Shown: positions 9,173-16,650 of the stretch, piece by piece
How the letters are laid out: the number at the start of each line of letters is the position of its first letter
Numbering within the stretch: position 1 is the first letter of the stretch
From: UBA2256 sp964531105
GTDB lineage: Bacteria; Spirochaetota; Spirochaetia; Treponematales; Rectinemataceae
DNA length: 42,221 nucleotides
Reading direction: 5' to 3'
Assembly (NCBI GenBank): GCA_964531105.1
Contig: CAZHFN010000019.1
Span: 1 to 42,221 of the forward strand
Notes under the pieces: generated by a model
Database searches by the model: none
Seen by the model: only the letters and a program-made list of their open reading frames with translations
Told to the model about the DNA's origin: nothing
Program-made: the position numbers and the translations under genes

Positions 9173-9622
9173 ATGACAGAAGACAGGGAAGTTGAGGAAA
9201 AGGTTGCATCCATACTCGAAAAAGCGGGTCTAGCGCTTCTCGAGTTCGGCCTTTCCAGGCACAGGGGAGGGCTGAAGGTGAAGGCCGTTATCTATTCACC
9301 CGCCGGGACGGGTACTGAGGAGTGCGCCAAGGCACACAGACTCATACTTCCGCAGATCCAGACTCTACTGAATGTGCAAAACCCCGATATGGAAATATCC
9401 AGCCCGGGAATAGACAGGATCATCAGAAGCGATAGGGAATGGAAGGCCTTTGTAGGCAAGAGCGTGCGAATCCTCTCCAAGGATTCAGCCCAGTGGTTTT
9501 CCGGAATTCTCCTGTCTCATACTGAAGGTAAAATAGAACTGCAGCATGGCGCTGAACGCGCCCTCATTGAAATTTCGTCCATCGCCAAAGCGCGTTTGGA
9601 TTCCGTGTCCAAGGGAGAGTAA
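9173..9622 (+). CDS. rimP: Ribosome maturation factor RimP
   Basis: 149 residues. RimP binds the immature 30S subunit and is needed for its late assembly. The ATG at 9173 has GAGGAAG at 9165-9171 directly upstream; the frame is open further back to 9092, but that start lies in the terminator T-run and gives no family sequence. Family features: N-terminal alpha/beta domain with LALLEFGLSRHRGGLKVKAVIYSP, the conserved core MEISSPGIDRIIRSDREW, and a C-terminal SH3-like beta domain. It lies 3 bases before nusA, the usual order, and is the first gene of the operon after the promoter/attenuator. Confidence 0.92.
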   Translation: MTEDREVEEKVASILEKAGLALLEFGLSRHRGGLKVKAVIYSPAGTGTEECAKAHRLILPQIQTLLNVQNPDMEISSPGIDRIIRSDREWKAFVGKSVRILSKDSAQWFSGILLSHTEGKIELQHGAERALIEISSIAKARLDSVSKGE

Positions 9623-9625
9623 AAC

Positions 9626-11089
9626 ATGGCATCTGACATGGCGGAAGCCATTAGGCAGCTGATAAGCGAAAAAGGCATTTCCGAGGAGCTTATTGTAAAC
9701 ACCCTGCAGGAAGCCCTCCTGGCAGCGTATAAAAAGAAGTTCGGAACCAGCGAGAACGCTGTAATCCGCTTCAGGGAGAATTACGAGGGTGTGGATATCT
9801 ACGCGAAAAAGCAGATTGTCGAGGAGGATGACCTGGAGGACGAAGTGCTCCAGATGTCCATCGAGGAAGCCCGTCAATATGCCGAAGATGCAGAGGTCGG
9901 AGACATTCTTGAACTGCCCGTAGATCCCCAGGAATTCGATCTTCAGTCGGTTATGGTGGCCAAGCAGACCACCCGGCAGAATTTCAGGGATATATCCCGG
10001 GATACCCTCTACGCCGAATACAAGTCCAAACAGGGCGAACTCATCATCGGCTACTATCAGCGGGAGCGAAACAACGTCATCTATGTGGACCTGGGCAAGG
10101 TCGAGGGTATTTTCCCCAAGAAGTACCAATCACCCAGGGAAGTCTATCACGTAGGCGACAGGATTAAGGCCCTGATCTATGAAGTGGACAAGGGCAAGAA
10201 CGGCCTTCAGATCGTTCTCTCCCGGAGTCATGCCGAGTTCGTGACTAAGCTGCTGGAGTTGGAGATCCCCGAGATCTACGACAAGACCATCGAGATATTC
10301 AAGATTGTTAGGGAACCCGGTTACAGAACCAAGGTAGCCGTCTTCTCCAAGCGGGACGATGTGGATCCCGTAGGAGCCTGCGTGGGTCCCAAAGGCATGC
10401 GCAGCCAGCTCATCAGTCAGGAGCTGGAGGGCGAGAAGATCGATTTTATAAAATACGATGTCGATCCTCGGCAGTTCATCAAGAATGCCTTGTCCCCGGC
10501 CGAGGTAAAGACAGTCCATATTCTGGACGAGGGCAAGCACAGCGCCCTGGCCATCGTGGCAGACAAGGAACTTTCCATCGCCATCGGCAAGATGGGCCAG
10601 AACGTGAAACTGGCCAATCGCCTCTGCGATTGGAGCATAGACGTAAAGACAGAAGAGCAGTATCTGCAGGACGGCAGGAATATTGAACTCAAGCGTGCAG
10701 CCGACAGTCTGTTCACCGACAATGCCGAAATCCCCGAAACCGGCTACGACGAGGGCGCCGTCCTCCTTTCCGATCTGCCCGGCATGAAACCCGAGTGGAT
10801 CCAGGCTTTCACCGCAGTCAACCTGCATCTGGTGGAAGACTTCCTCGAAAAAGAGGGTGATGAACTCGCAAGCATTTCAGGCTTGGATGCTGAAGCCATC
10901 GAGGCAGTGCAAGCCATTATCGAAGAGAATATTGAAATCGTCCAGGAAGAGACGGAAGAAGTCGTCGATTCCGAGGAAGAAGAATACACATGCCCCGACT
11001 GCGGAACAGCGGTTACACCGGACATGAAGAACTGCCCCTCCTGCGGAGTGGAGCTCAGTTTTGAGTTCGGCGACGATCAGGAAGCGTAA
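9626..11089 (+). CDS. nusA: Transcription termination/antitermination factor NusA with C-terminal zinc ribbon
   Basis: 487 residues; RBS GGGAG at 9613-9617. NusA binds RNA polymerase and nascent RNA, modulating pausing, hairpin-dependent termination and rRNA antitermination. Order of domains: N-terminal polymerase-binding domain (1-125), S1 domain (about 135-200, VDLGKVEGIFPKK), two KH domains (about 205-350, with VGACVGPKGMRSQ and IAIGKMGQNVKLANRL). A C-terminal helix-hairpin-helix-like segment follows (about 375-425), then an acidic linker and a four-cysteine zinc ribbon (C456, C459, C470, C473). The ribbon is not part of classic E. coli or Bacillus NusA. Located between rimP and infB as usual. 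It may control its own operon through the leader terminator. Confidence 0.95.
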   Translation: MASDMAEAIRQLISEKGISEELIVNTLQEALLAAYKKKFGTSENAVIRFRENYEGVDIYAKKQIVEEDDLEDEVLQMSIEEARQYAEDAEVGDILELPVDPQEFDLQSVMVAKQTTRQNFRDISRDTLYAEYKSKQGELIIGYYQRERNNVIYVDLGKVEGIFPKKYQSPREVYHVGDRIKALIYEVDKGKNGLQIVLSRSHAEFVTKLLELEIPEIYDKTIEIFKIVREPGYRTKVAVFSKRDDVDPVGACVGPKGMRSQLISQELEGEKIDFIKYDVDPRQFIKNALSPAEVKTVHILDEGKHSALAIVADKELSIAIGKMGQNVKLANRLCDWSIDVKTEEQYLQDGRNIELKRAADSLFTDNAEIPETGYDEGAVLLSDLPGMKPEWIQAFTAVNLHLVEDFLEKEGDELASISGLDAEAIEAVQAIIEENIEIVQEETEEVVDSEEEEYTCPDCGTAVTPDMKNCPSCGVELSFEFGDDQEA

Positions 11090-11098
11090 AGGTAGGAT

Positions 11099-14000
11099 AT
11101 GACGGAAAATACCGAGAACTCCCAGAAGAAGGTTCATCTCATCAAGCAGCCCAAGACCCCGCAGAGCGAAGCGGTTCCAGCCCAGCCCAGGGCAGAGGAA
11201 GACTCCCCGGTGGAACGCAAGAAAGTGGTGGTGGTCAAGAAGAAGGTGGTGCTTAAGAAGGCTCCGGCCAAGGTTGTCGCCCGTCATGAAGGCGAAGCCC
11301 CGGAACAAGCCTCAGAGGGAGCTGCTCCTTCCAGGAAAGCTCAGCAGCCAGTCCAGAACGAAAACCTGGGGGTTTCCGTCAGCCCCCCTTTGCCTGAGAA
11401 ACCTGAACAGGGCGCAAAGGAGCCTGAAAAGCTCCAACCTTCAGCACTTCCTCCCGAAGCTGCAGCCAAGGCTCCCGAGGCAGATGCTCCCAAGGAAGCT
11501 CCCCTTCCGGTGGTTGAAAAAGCCCAGCCTGCACAACCCAAGGCTGCGCCATCTCCTCACACCAAGCCCCAGAGCCCTCATCAGCCATCCGCCAATGCTT
11601 CAGGCCAGGGCAGAAATAATTTCCAGGCAAGCCTGGAAAGGCCCTACGGAGCCGCCGGCACCGTAGGAGGCTATCCGGCCAACAGGGGTAGGGGAGGCGA
11701 CTCCCCCAGGCCTCAGGGCTACCAGGGCAGAAGTTCGTATCAGGGACAGGGTACTGGCGGTTATCAAGGATCAGGCAGCGGCTATCAGGGCTCTGGCGGC
11801 GGCTATCAGGGTTCCAGCGGCTATCAGGGAAGGTCCGGCACATATCAGGGCGGACAAGGTTCCCAGGGTGGTTATAGACCCCAGGGCCAACCCTACGATC
11901 CCAACAGGCCCCGGCCCCAGGGCTACCAGGGTTCTGGCGGCTACCAGGGACAGGGCGGCGGATATCAAGGCCAAGGTGGCGGGTATCAGGGTCAAAGCAG
12001 CGGATATCAAGGTCAAGGCGGCGGGTATCAGGGGCAGGGCGGCGGCTACCAAGGCCAGCGTCCCTATCAAGGCCTTCCCCAGTCCGGCGGCTATCAGGGT
12101 TCCAGACCTTATACACCAGGTCAGGGTGGTCCCTACCCCAGGGGACCCAGACCCCAGGGTACACAGGGTCCCGGCGGCTATCGCCCCGGTTATCCTCCCC
12201 AGGCTCGCCCAGGTGGCAGGGGCGGCAATTTATCTGGCGGACCTCGGCCGGGAGGCTTTGGAGCCCGTGGACCTCAGGCAGGTCCCTCTCCCATGGAAAC
12301 CGGCAGGACAGGCCAGCGCAAGCAGACTCCCCGCAAGAAGACCGGCTTCATCCGCAAGGAAGACATGGAGCTGGAGAAGGAACTGCAGCTCAAGAAGAAG
12401 GCCGAAGCCCGGGCTATTGCAATACCTAAGTCCATCGACATCATGGAGAATATCTCCGTGAGCGATCTGGCTAAAAAAATGAATATTAAACCCGCCGAGC
12501 TCATAGCCAAACTCATGGCCCTCGGTGTGATGGCCACCATAAACCAGAAAATCGACGCTGAAACCGCTACTATCCTGGCCAGCGAATACAATTGCGAAGT
12601 CAAGATTGTCAGCCTTTACGATGAAACCGTCATCGATAAGGAAGTCGAGAATCCCGACGACCTCAGGCCGCGACCTCCCATCGTCACCGTCATGGGTCAC
12701 GTCGACCACGGCAAGACGAAGCTGTTGGACGCCATAAGGAAGACCGATGTCGTGGCGCACGAATACGGCGGCATCACACAGCATATCGGTGCCTATCAGG
12801 TCGTCACGAGCAAGGGCAACAAGATCACCTTCCTGGATACTCCGGGACACGCCGCTTTTACCAAGATGCGCGCCCGCGGCGCTCAGGTGACAGATATCGT
12901 CATCCTCGTGGTTTCCGCCGTTGAAGGTGTCATGCCCCAGACCAGGGAAGCTCTCGACCATGCTAAGGCCGCCGAAGTTCCCATCATAGTCGCCATCAAC
13001 AAGATCGACCTCCCCGAATCCAATCCCGACAGGATCAAGACGCAGCTCTCCGAGCTGGGTCTCATCCCCGAGGAGTGGGGCGGGACAACGCAGTTCTGCG
13101 AAATATCGGCCCTCCAGAAGAAGGGCATACCCGAACTCCTCGACGCCATACTTCTCCAGGCAGAAGTCCTGGAACTTCAGTCTTCCTATAAACGCCTGGC
13201 CGAAGCTAAAATCGTAGAATCGCGCATCGATCAGGGCCGGGGTATCGTCGCCACTATAATCGTCGCGACGGGCACCCTCCATATCGGCGATTCCTTCGTA
13301 GCCGGCATCTTCCCTGGAAGGGTCAGGGCCATGTTCGACGACAAGGGCAATCGAATCGAAGAAGCGACTCCTTCCACTCCCGTGGAAGTCCTCGGTTTCG
13401 AAGGCATTCCCAACGCCGGCGATCCCTTCGAAGTTGTCGAAGAAGAAAAGTACGCACGCGCCATCTCCGACAAGCGCCAGGAACTCAAGAAGTACGAGGA
13501 AGGCAAGAACGTCAAGAAAGTTACCTTGGACAACCTCTATGAGACGATTTCGGCCGGAGAGGTGCAGGAACTCAAGGTGATCATAAAGGGCGACGTCCAG
13601 GGTTCCGTCGAGGCACTCAAGGGCATGCTGGAGAAACTCTCCACCAAGGAAGTACGCCTGAACGTCCTGCGTGCCGCCGCAGGCGCCATCTCGGACGACG
13701 ACGTCATGATGGCCTCAGCCTCTGATGCCATCATCATCGGCTTCAACGTGCGCCCCATCGCCTCGGCCAAGCTGCTTGCAGACAGGGAAAAGGTCGACAT
13801 CAGGAAGTACAACATCATCTACAGGGCCCAGGAGGATATCCTCAAGGCCATGGAAGGTATGTTGTCGCCCGAGCTCAAGGAACAGGAGATCGGAAAGGCC
13901 GAAGTGCGGAACATATTCAAGGTTCCGAAGATTGGCATCATCGCCGGCTGTTACATGCTCGAAGGCGCCGTGCGCAGGCACTGCCAGGTGCGGGTGATCA

Positions 14001-14209
14001 GGGAAGAGATAGAGATATTCCAGGGAAAGATAAGCTCCCTCAAGCGTTTCAAGGACGATGCAAGAGAAGTCGTGGCCGGATACGAATGCGGTATCGGCAT
14101 TGAAAACTGCAACGACCTCAAGGAAGGGGACCTTCTGGAAATATACGAAACCGTAGAGGTTGCCAGGTCCCTAGGGAAAGCCGAGGATAATGGATCAAAT
14201 AAGGCGTAG
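11099..14209 (+). CDS. infB: Translation initiation factor IF-2 with YQG-repeat N-terminal domain
   Basis: 1036 residues, RBS AGGTAGGA just upstream. IF-2 is the GTPase that places initiator fMet-tRNA on the ribosome. The N-terminal 400 residues are low complexity: a Lys/Val-rich patch (40-60), an Ala/Pro/Glu-rich stretch (60-165), and a Gly/Tyr/Gln-rich array (about 205-360) with 16 YQG units. Then the IF2N-type segment (about 445-505), the G domain with G1 GHVDHGKT (533-540), DTPGHAAFTKMR and NKIDLPE, and domains II, III and IV ending near EIYETVEVAR. The GTPase core is complete. The YQG array is unusual for the family. rbfA starts 20 bases before the stop, so the two are translationally coupled. 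Confidence 0.96.
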   Translation: MTENTENSQKKVHLIKQPKTPQSEAVPAQPRAEEDSPVERKKVVVVKKKVVLKKAPAKVVARHEGEAPEQASEGAAPSRKAQQPVQNENLGVSVSPPLPEKPEQGAKEPEKLQPSALPPEAAAKAPEADAPKEAPLPVVEKAQPAQPKAAPSPHTKPQSPHQPSANASGQGRNNFQASLERPYGAAGTVGGYPANRGRGGDSPRPQGYQGRSSYQGQGTGGYQGSGSGYQGSGGGYQGSSGYQGRSGTYQGGQGSQGGYRPQGQPYDPNRPRPQGYQGSGGYQGQGGGYQGQGGGYQGQSSGYQGQGGGYQGQGGGYQGQRPYQGLPQSGGYQGSRPYTPGQGGPYPRGPRPQGTQGPGGYRPGYPPQARPGGRGGNLSGGPRPGGFGARGPQAGPSPMETGRTGQRKQTPRKKTGFIRKEDMELEKELQLKKKAEARAIAIPKSIDIMENISVSDLAKKMNIKPAELIAKLMALGVMATINQKIDAETATILASEYNCEVKIVSLYDETVIDKEVENPDDLRPRPPIVTVMGHVDHGKTKLLDAIRKTDVVAHEYGGITQHIGAYQVVTSKGNKITFLDTPGHAAFTKMRARGAQVTDIVILVVSAVEGVMPQTREALDHAKAAEVPIIVAINKIDLPESNPDRIKTQLSELGLIPEEWGGTTQFCEISALQKKGIPELLDAILLQAEVLELQSSYKRLAEAKIVESRIDQGRGIVATIIVATGTLHIGDSFVAGIFPGRVRAMFDDKGNRIEEATPSTPVEVLGFEGIPNAGDPFEVVEEEKYARAISDKRQELKKYEEGKNVKKVTLDNLYETISAGEVQELKVIIKGDVQGSVEALKGMLEKLSTKEVRLNVLRAAAGAISDDDVMMASASDAIIIGFNVRPIASAKLLADREKVDIRKYNIIYRAQEDILKAMEGMLSPELKEQEIGKAEVRNIFKVPKIGIIAGCYMLEGAVRRHCQVRVIREEIEIFQGKISSLKRFKDDAREVVAGYECGIGIENCNDLKEGDLLEIYETVEVARSLGKAEDNGSNKA
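11711..12178 (+). repeat. YQG-encoding direct repeat array in infB
   Basis: Sixteen TAT/TAC-CAG/CAA-GGN units, mostly spaced 7-8 codons, encode variants of G-G-Y-Q-G-Q-G. The most regular part (about 11925-12060) has several near-identical 21-base units. Third-position differences between units show that the amino-acid pattern is kept while codons drift, so this is not purely a fresh slippage product. Confidence 0.85.
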
Positions 14210-14543
14210 CCGTTTGGAGGAACTCCTCAGACAGGAGATTTCCGCTCTCATTCTGTCGGGCGAAATCAAGGATCCCAGGGTGGGTAGTCTTGTATCGGTG
14301 TCCAGGGTTGAAGCCAACCGTGACGGCTCCCATGCCAAGGTTTGGGTGAGTTGCCTGGACGAAGACCAGAACACTCTGGATTTGGCAGCGGAAGGCCTTG
14401 CCAGTGCCGCAGGCTTTATACAGTCTCAAATTGCCAAGAAGGTTAGGCTCAGGCTCACTCCTCTTCTGCACTTCATTCCCGATCACGGCATCAGGGAAGG
14501 TTTCAAGATGGTGGGCACCATCAAGGATCTGCTCGGGCAATGA
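14190..14543 (+). CDS. rbfA: Ribosome-binding factor A
   Basis: 117 residues. RbfA binds the 30S subunit near helix 1 of 16S rRNA during cold adaptation and late maturation. The N-terminus has the family pattern RRSRLEELLRQEISALI followed by KDPRVGSLVSVSRVEAN, and the middle gives a single KH-type domain ending at LRLTPLLHFIPDHGIREG. Length is standard. The start overlaps infB by 20 bases and the end overlaps truB by 4 bases (ATGA), so translation is coupled on both sides. Confidence 0.95.
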   Translation: MDQIRRSRLEELLRQEISALILSGEIKDPRVGSLVSVSRVEANRDGSHAKVWVSCLDEDQNTLDLAAEGLASAAGFIQSQIAKKVRLRLTPLLHFIPDHGIREGFKMVGTIKDLLGQ

Positions 14544-15442
14544 GCGAATCAGGCTACCTTCTCTTCGACAAACCTGCTCAGGCGACTTCGTTCGCCGCCC
14601 TGGGCAGTATCAGGAAGGCTTTCCCATCATCAAAAATCGGTCATACCGGTACCCTCGATTCCTTTGCTACGGGCCTTCTCGTCGTGATGGTAGGCTCCTA
14701 CAGCAGACTATCCCCCTGGTTTTTAGGCTTGGATAAGGAGTATCTGGCAGAATTCCAGTTCGGCCGCGGTACCGACACCCTCGATCCAGAGGGAAGAGAA
14801 GAGGGGCTGGGGCCTTTACCCGACCTCGCCAGCCTTGCCGCTGCCTGTGAAGGTTTTAAGGGTAAGATCGAACAACTACCTCCAAGGTTTTCCGCACTTC
14901 ATGTCCAGGGGCATAGAGCCTCCGATTTAGCCATCCGTGGCCAGGAATTCAGCCTCTCTCCCAGGCCCGTGAGCATCTTTGCCCTGGACCTTCTCAGCTA
15001 CGACACTGGAAATGGTATTGGAGAGTTCAGAATTCACTGTTCTTCCGGCACCTACGTACGTGCCCTTGCCAGGGATATAGCCCAAGCCTGCGGTACCTTT
15101 GCCCACGTAATTTCCCTGCGCAGAACGAGGGTGGGACCCTTTTTAGTGGACAAGGCCTTCGACAAATCCTTTCTAGCCTCATCGGTACCCGCTTTGCGCT
15201 GTCTCGATCCACAAATCGCCAGGAGTATCGGACTGGGAGTTCAAACCTTGCTCCCCACACAGATAAAAGCCTTCGGCAATGGGCTTCCTTCCCTGCTGCC
15301 CCAATTATCAGAAAACCTGGAGCCAGGCAAAGACTCAGCCGTATTTACGCCCGAGGGCATACTGCTCGGAGTGCTTCACAACAAAGGTGACCAACTCGCC
15401 TACGGCCCTGTGCTGAAAGGGTACGAGGAAGCGAAGCTATGA
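14540..15442 (+). CDS. truB: tRNA pseudouridine-55 synthase TruB
   Basis: 300 residues. TruB isomerises U55 of tRNA to pseudouridine in the T-loop. The catalytic motif GHTGTLDSFATGLL is present with the nucleophile Asp at residue 40; later family motifs are LPPRFSALHVQGHRA and the SSGTYVRALARDIAQ segment. The C-terminal part (after about 230) is shorter and more divergent than a full PUA domain. The start overlaps rbfA by 4 bases and the stop overlaps ribF by 4 bases. Confidence 0.94.
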   Translation: MSESGYLLFDKPAQATSFAALGSIRKAFPSSKIGHTGTLDSFATGLLVVMVGSYSRLSPWFLGLDKEYLAEFQFGRGTDTLDPEGREEGLGPLPDLASLAAACEGFKGKIEQLPPRFSALHVQGHRASDLAIRGQEFSLSPRPVSIFALDLLSYDTGNGIGEFRIHCSSGTYVRALARDIAQACGTFAHVISLRRTRVGPFLVDKAFDKSFLASSVPALRCLDPQIARSIGLGVQTLLPTQIKAFGNGLPSLLPQLSENLEPGKDSAVFTPEGILLGVLHNKGDQLAYGPVLKGYEEAKL

Positions 15443-16260
15443 GAATTTTAAGCTGGGAGGCATTTATTCACCGCCAGGAGTCCAATCCTGTGGCGGTATC
15501 AGTGGGCGTCTTTGATGGGGTGCACCGAGGGCATCGTCTTCTTTTCAGGCTCGTGGCGGGCAAGAAACCTGAAATGGAGAGTGCAGTGATCACCTTCAGG
15601 GAAAATCCCAAAAAGCTTCTGCGTCCAGGTACCTTCAAGGGCAGCATTTTCAGTTTGGAAAGAAAGCTCGAAGCCTTCGAGGCCGAGGGCTTGGACACCT
15701 GCGTACTGATTGACTTTTCCACGGATTTCGGTACACTTTCAGGCGCGGATTTTCTGGGTCTTCTGGCTAAAGCCAATGTGAGGTTTCTCACCGTGGGACC
15801 AAACTTTAAGTGCGGTCACAAGATGGATACCAACAGTGCAGCCTTGGTGGAGATCTGCGGCCGCCTGGGAGTAGAGGCCTTGGTTGCAGACCCTGTCGTG
15901 TATGCGGGCCATCCCATAAGCTCCACCAGAATTCGCAACGCGATTCTGGAGGGCAGGCTTTCCGAGGCTGCCGATATGCTGGGGCGTAGCTGTGAGCTGG
16001 AAGTGGAAGTGCCCAGCGCCGCCAGTCCCGCCTTCGGATCTCCCAAAGACCGAAGTCAGGGCGGCTGTCTTCTCCTTCCTCGTCCCGGGGTTTTGCTACC
16101 TCCCGATGGAAGCTACAGGATAGGCCTGAATCCTGGACAGACAGAAGAATGCGATGCCCTTTTGGAGGGCGGTTTTATCAGGCTGAATCAGACCTCGTCC
16201 TGTGTTTCGGGGCGAGTGACGATAATGAATTCGGTATCACAAGAGTGTAAGGAGAAATAA
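15439..16260 (+). CDS. ribF: RibF-type FAD synthetase; riboflavin-kinase half not recognisable
   Basis: 273 residues. Bacterial RibF usually has an N-terminal FMN adenylyltransferase domain and a C-terminal riboflavin kinase of about 125 residues. Here the first half is normal: GVFDGVHRGH (nucleotide-binding HxGH-type motif), TVGPNFKCGHK, and ISSTRIRNAILEG. After about residue 185 only some 88 residues remain, with no P-T-A-N kinase motif and no good match to the kinase beta barrel. The likely activity is therefore FMN to FAD. FMN would need a separate kinase. Overlaps truB by 4 bases; rpsO follows after 4 bases. Confidence 0.85.
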   Translation: MRILSWEAFIHRQESNPVAVSVGVFDGVHRGHRLLFRLVAGKKPEMESAVITFRENPKKLLRPGTFKGSIFSLERKLEAFEAEGLDTCVLIDFSTDFGTLSGADFLGLLAKANVRFLTVGPNFKCGHKMDTNSAALVEICGRLGVEALVADPVVYAGHPISSTRIRNAILEGRLSEAADMLGRSCELEVEVPSAASPAFGSPKDRSQGGCLLLPRPGVLLPPDGSYRIGLNPGQTEECDALLEGGFIRLNQTSSCVSGRVTIMNSVSQECKEK

Positions 16261-16264
16261 GAAG

Positions 16265-16534
16265 ATGGCATTGACCAAAGAGGACAAGGCCCAGATCGTA
16301 CTCGAGTACGGCAAGAGCGAAAAGAACACAGGATCAATTGAGTCCCAGATAGCCCTGCTTACCCGGAGGATCCTCGACCTGACGGAGCACGCCAAGGTCA
16401 ACAAGAAGGACACCAACTCCCGCAGAGGTCTTCTGAAGATGGTAGGACAGAGGAGAAAGCTCCTTAAATATCTGCAGAGGACTGACCTGGAAGGATATAG
16501 AAGCCTGGTGGAAAAACTCCAGATCAGGAAGTGA
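16265..16534 (+). CDS. rpsO: 30S ribosomal protein S15
   Basis: 89 residues, exactly the usual length. S15 binds the 16S rRNA central domain early in 30S assembly. Family sequence is clear: TGSIESQIALLTRRILDLTEH, then the SRRGLLKMVGQRRKLLKYL core. RBS AAGGAG about ten bases upstream of the ATG, overlapping the end of ribF. It is followed by pnp as in most bacteria, with a 116-base structured gap between them. Confidence 0.97.
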   Translation: MALTKEDKAQIVLEYGKSEKNTGSIESQIALLTRRILDLTEHAKVNKKDTNSRRGLLKMVGQRRKLLKYLQRTDLEGYRSLVEKLQIRK

Positions 16535-16556
16535 TTTTTAATGCAATCCAGGAAAC

Positions 16557-16637
16557 AAGGCCCGGCCGCTATCGCGAGCGCACGGGCCTTTTCCTGTTTG
16601 TTTCCCGGTTTTTCCGGGATCTACGGGCAAAACCGTA
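16557..16637 (+). promoter_or_regulatory. Three consecutive hairpins in the rpsO-pnp gap
   Basis: Hairpin 1: AAGGCCCG (16557-16564) pairs with CGGGCCTT (16583-16590), and inside it CGCT (16567-16570) pairs with AGCG (16577-16580); a broken T-rich tail follows. Hairpin 2: TCCCGG (16603-16608) and CCGGGA (16614-16619) with a T5 loop. Hairpin 3: TACGG (16622-16626) and CCGTA (16633-16637), just before the pnp RBS GGAAGA. Hairpin 1 may be a partial terminator. In E. coli a hairpin here is cut by RNase III and used for PNPase autocontrol. Confidence 0.6.
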
Positions 16638-16650
16638 AAAAGGAAGAATA

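Noticed and set aside
11379..12164. Antisense frame with Asp/Arg/Pro repeats
   Set aside because: The repeats are only the reverse complement of the YQG array in infB.
11711..12178. CRISPR-like array of short direct repeats
   Set aside because: The periodic units lie in frame in infB, have no unique spacers of constant length, and encode a consistent YQG pattern.
12230..13282. 350-codon antisense frame in infB
   Set aside because: Opposite the conserved IF-2 G domain, with no recognisable domain and no RBS; a shadow.
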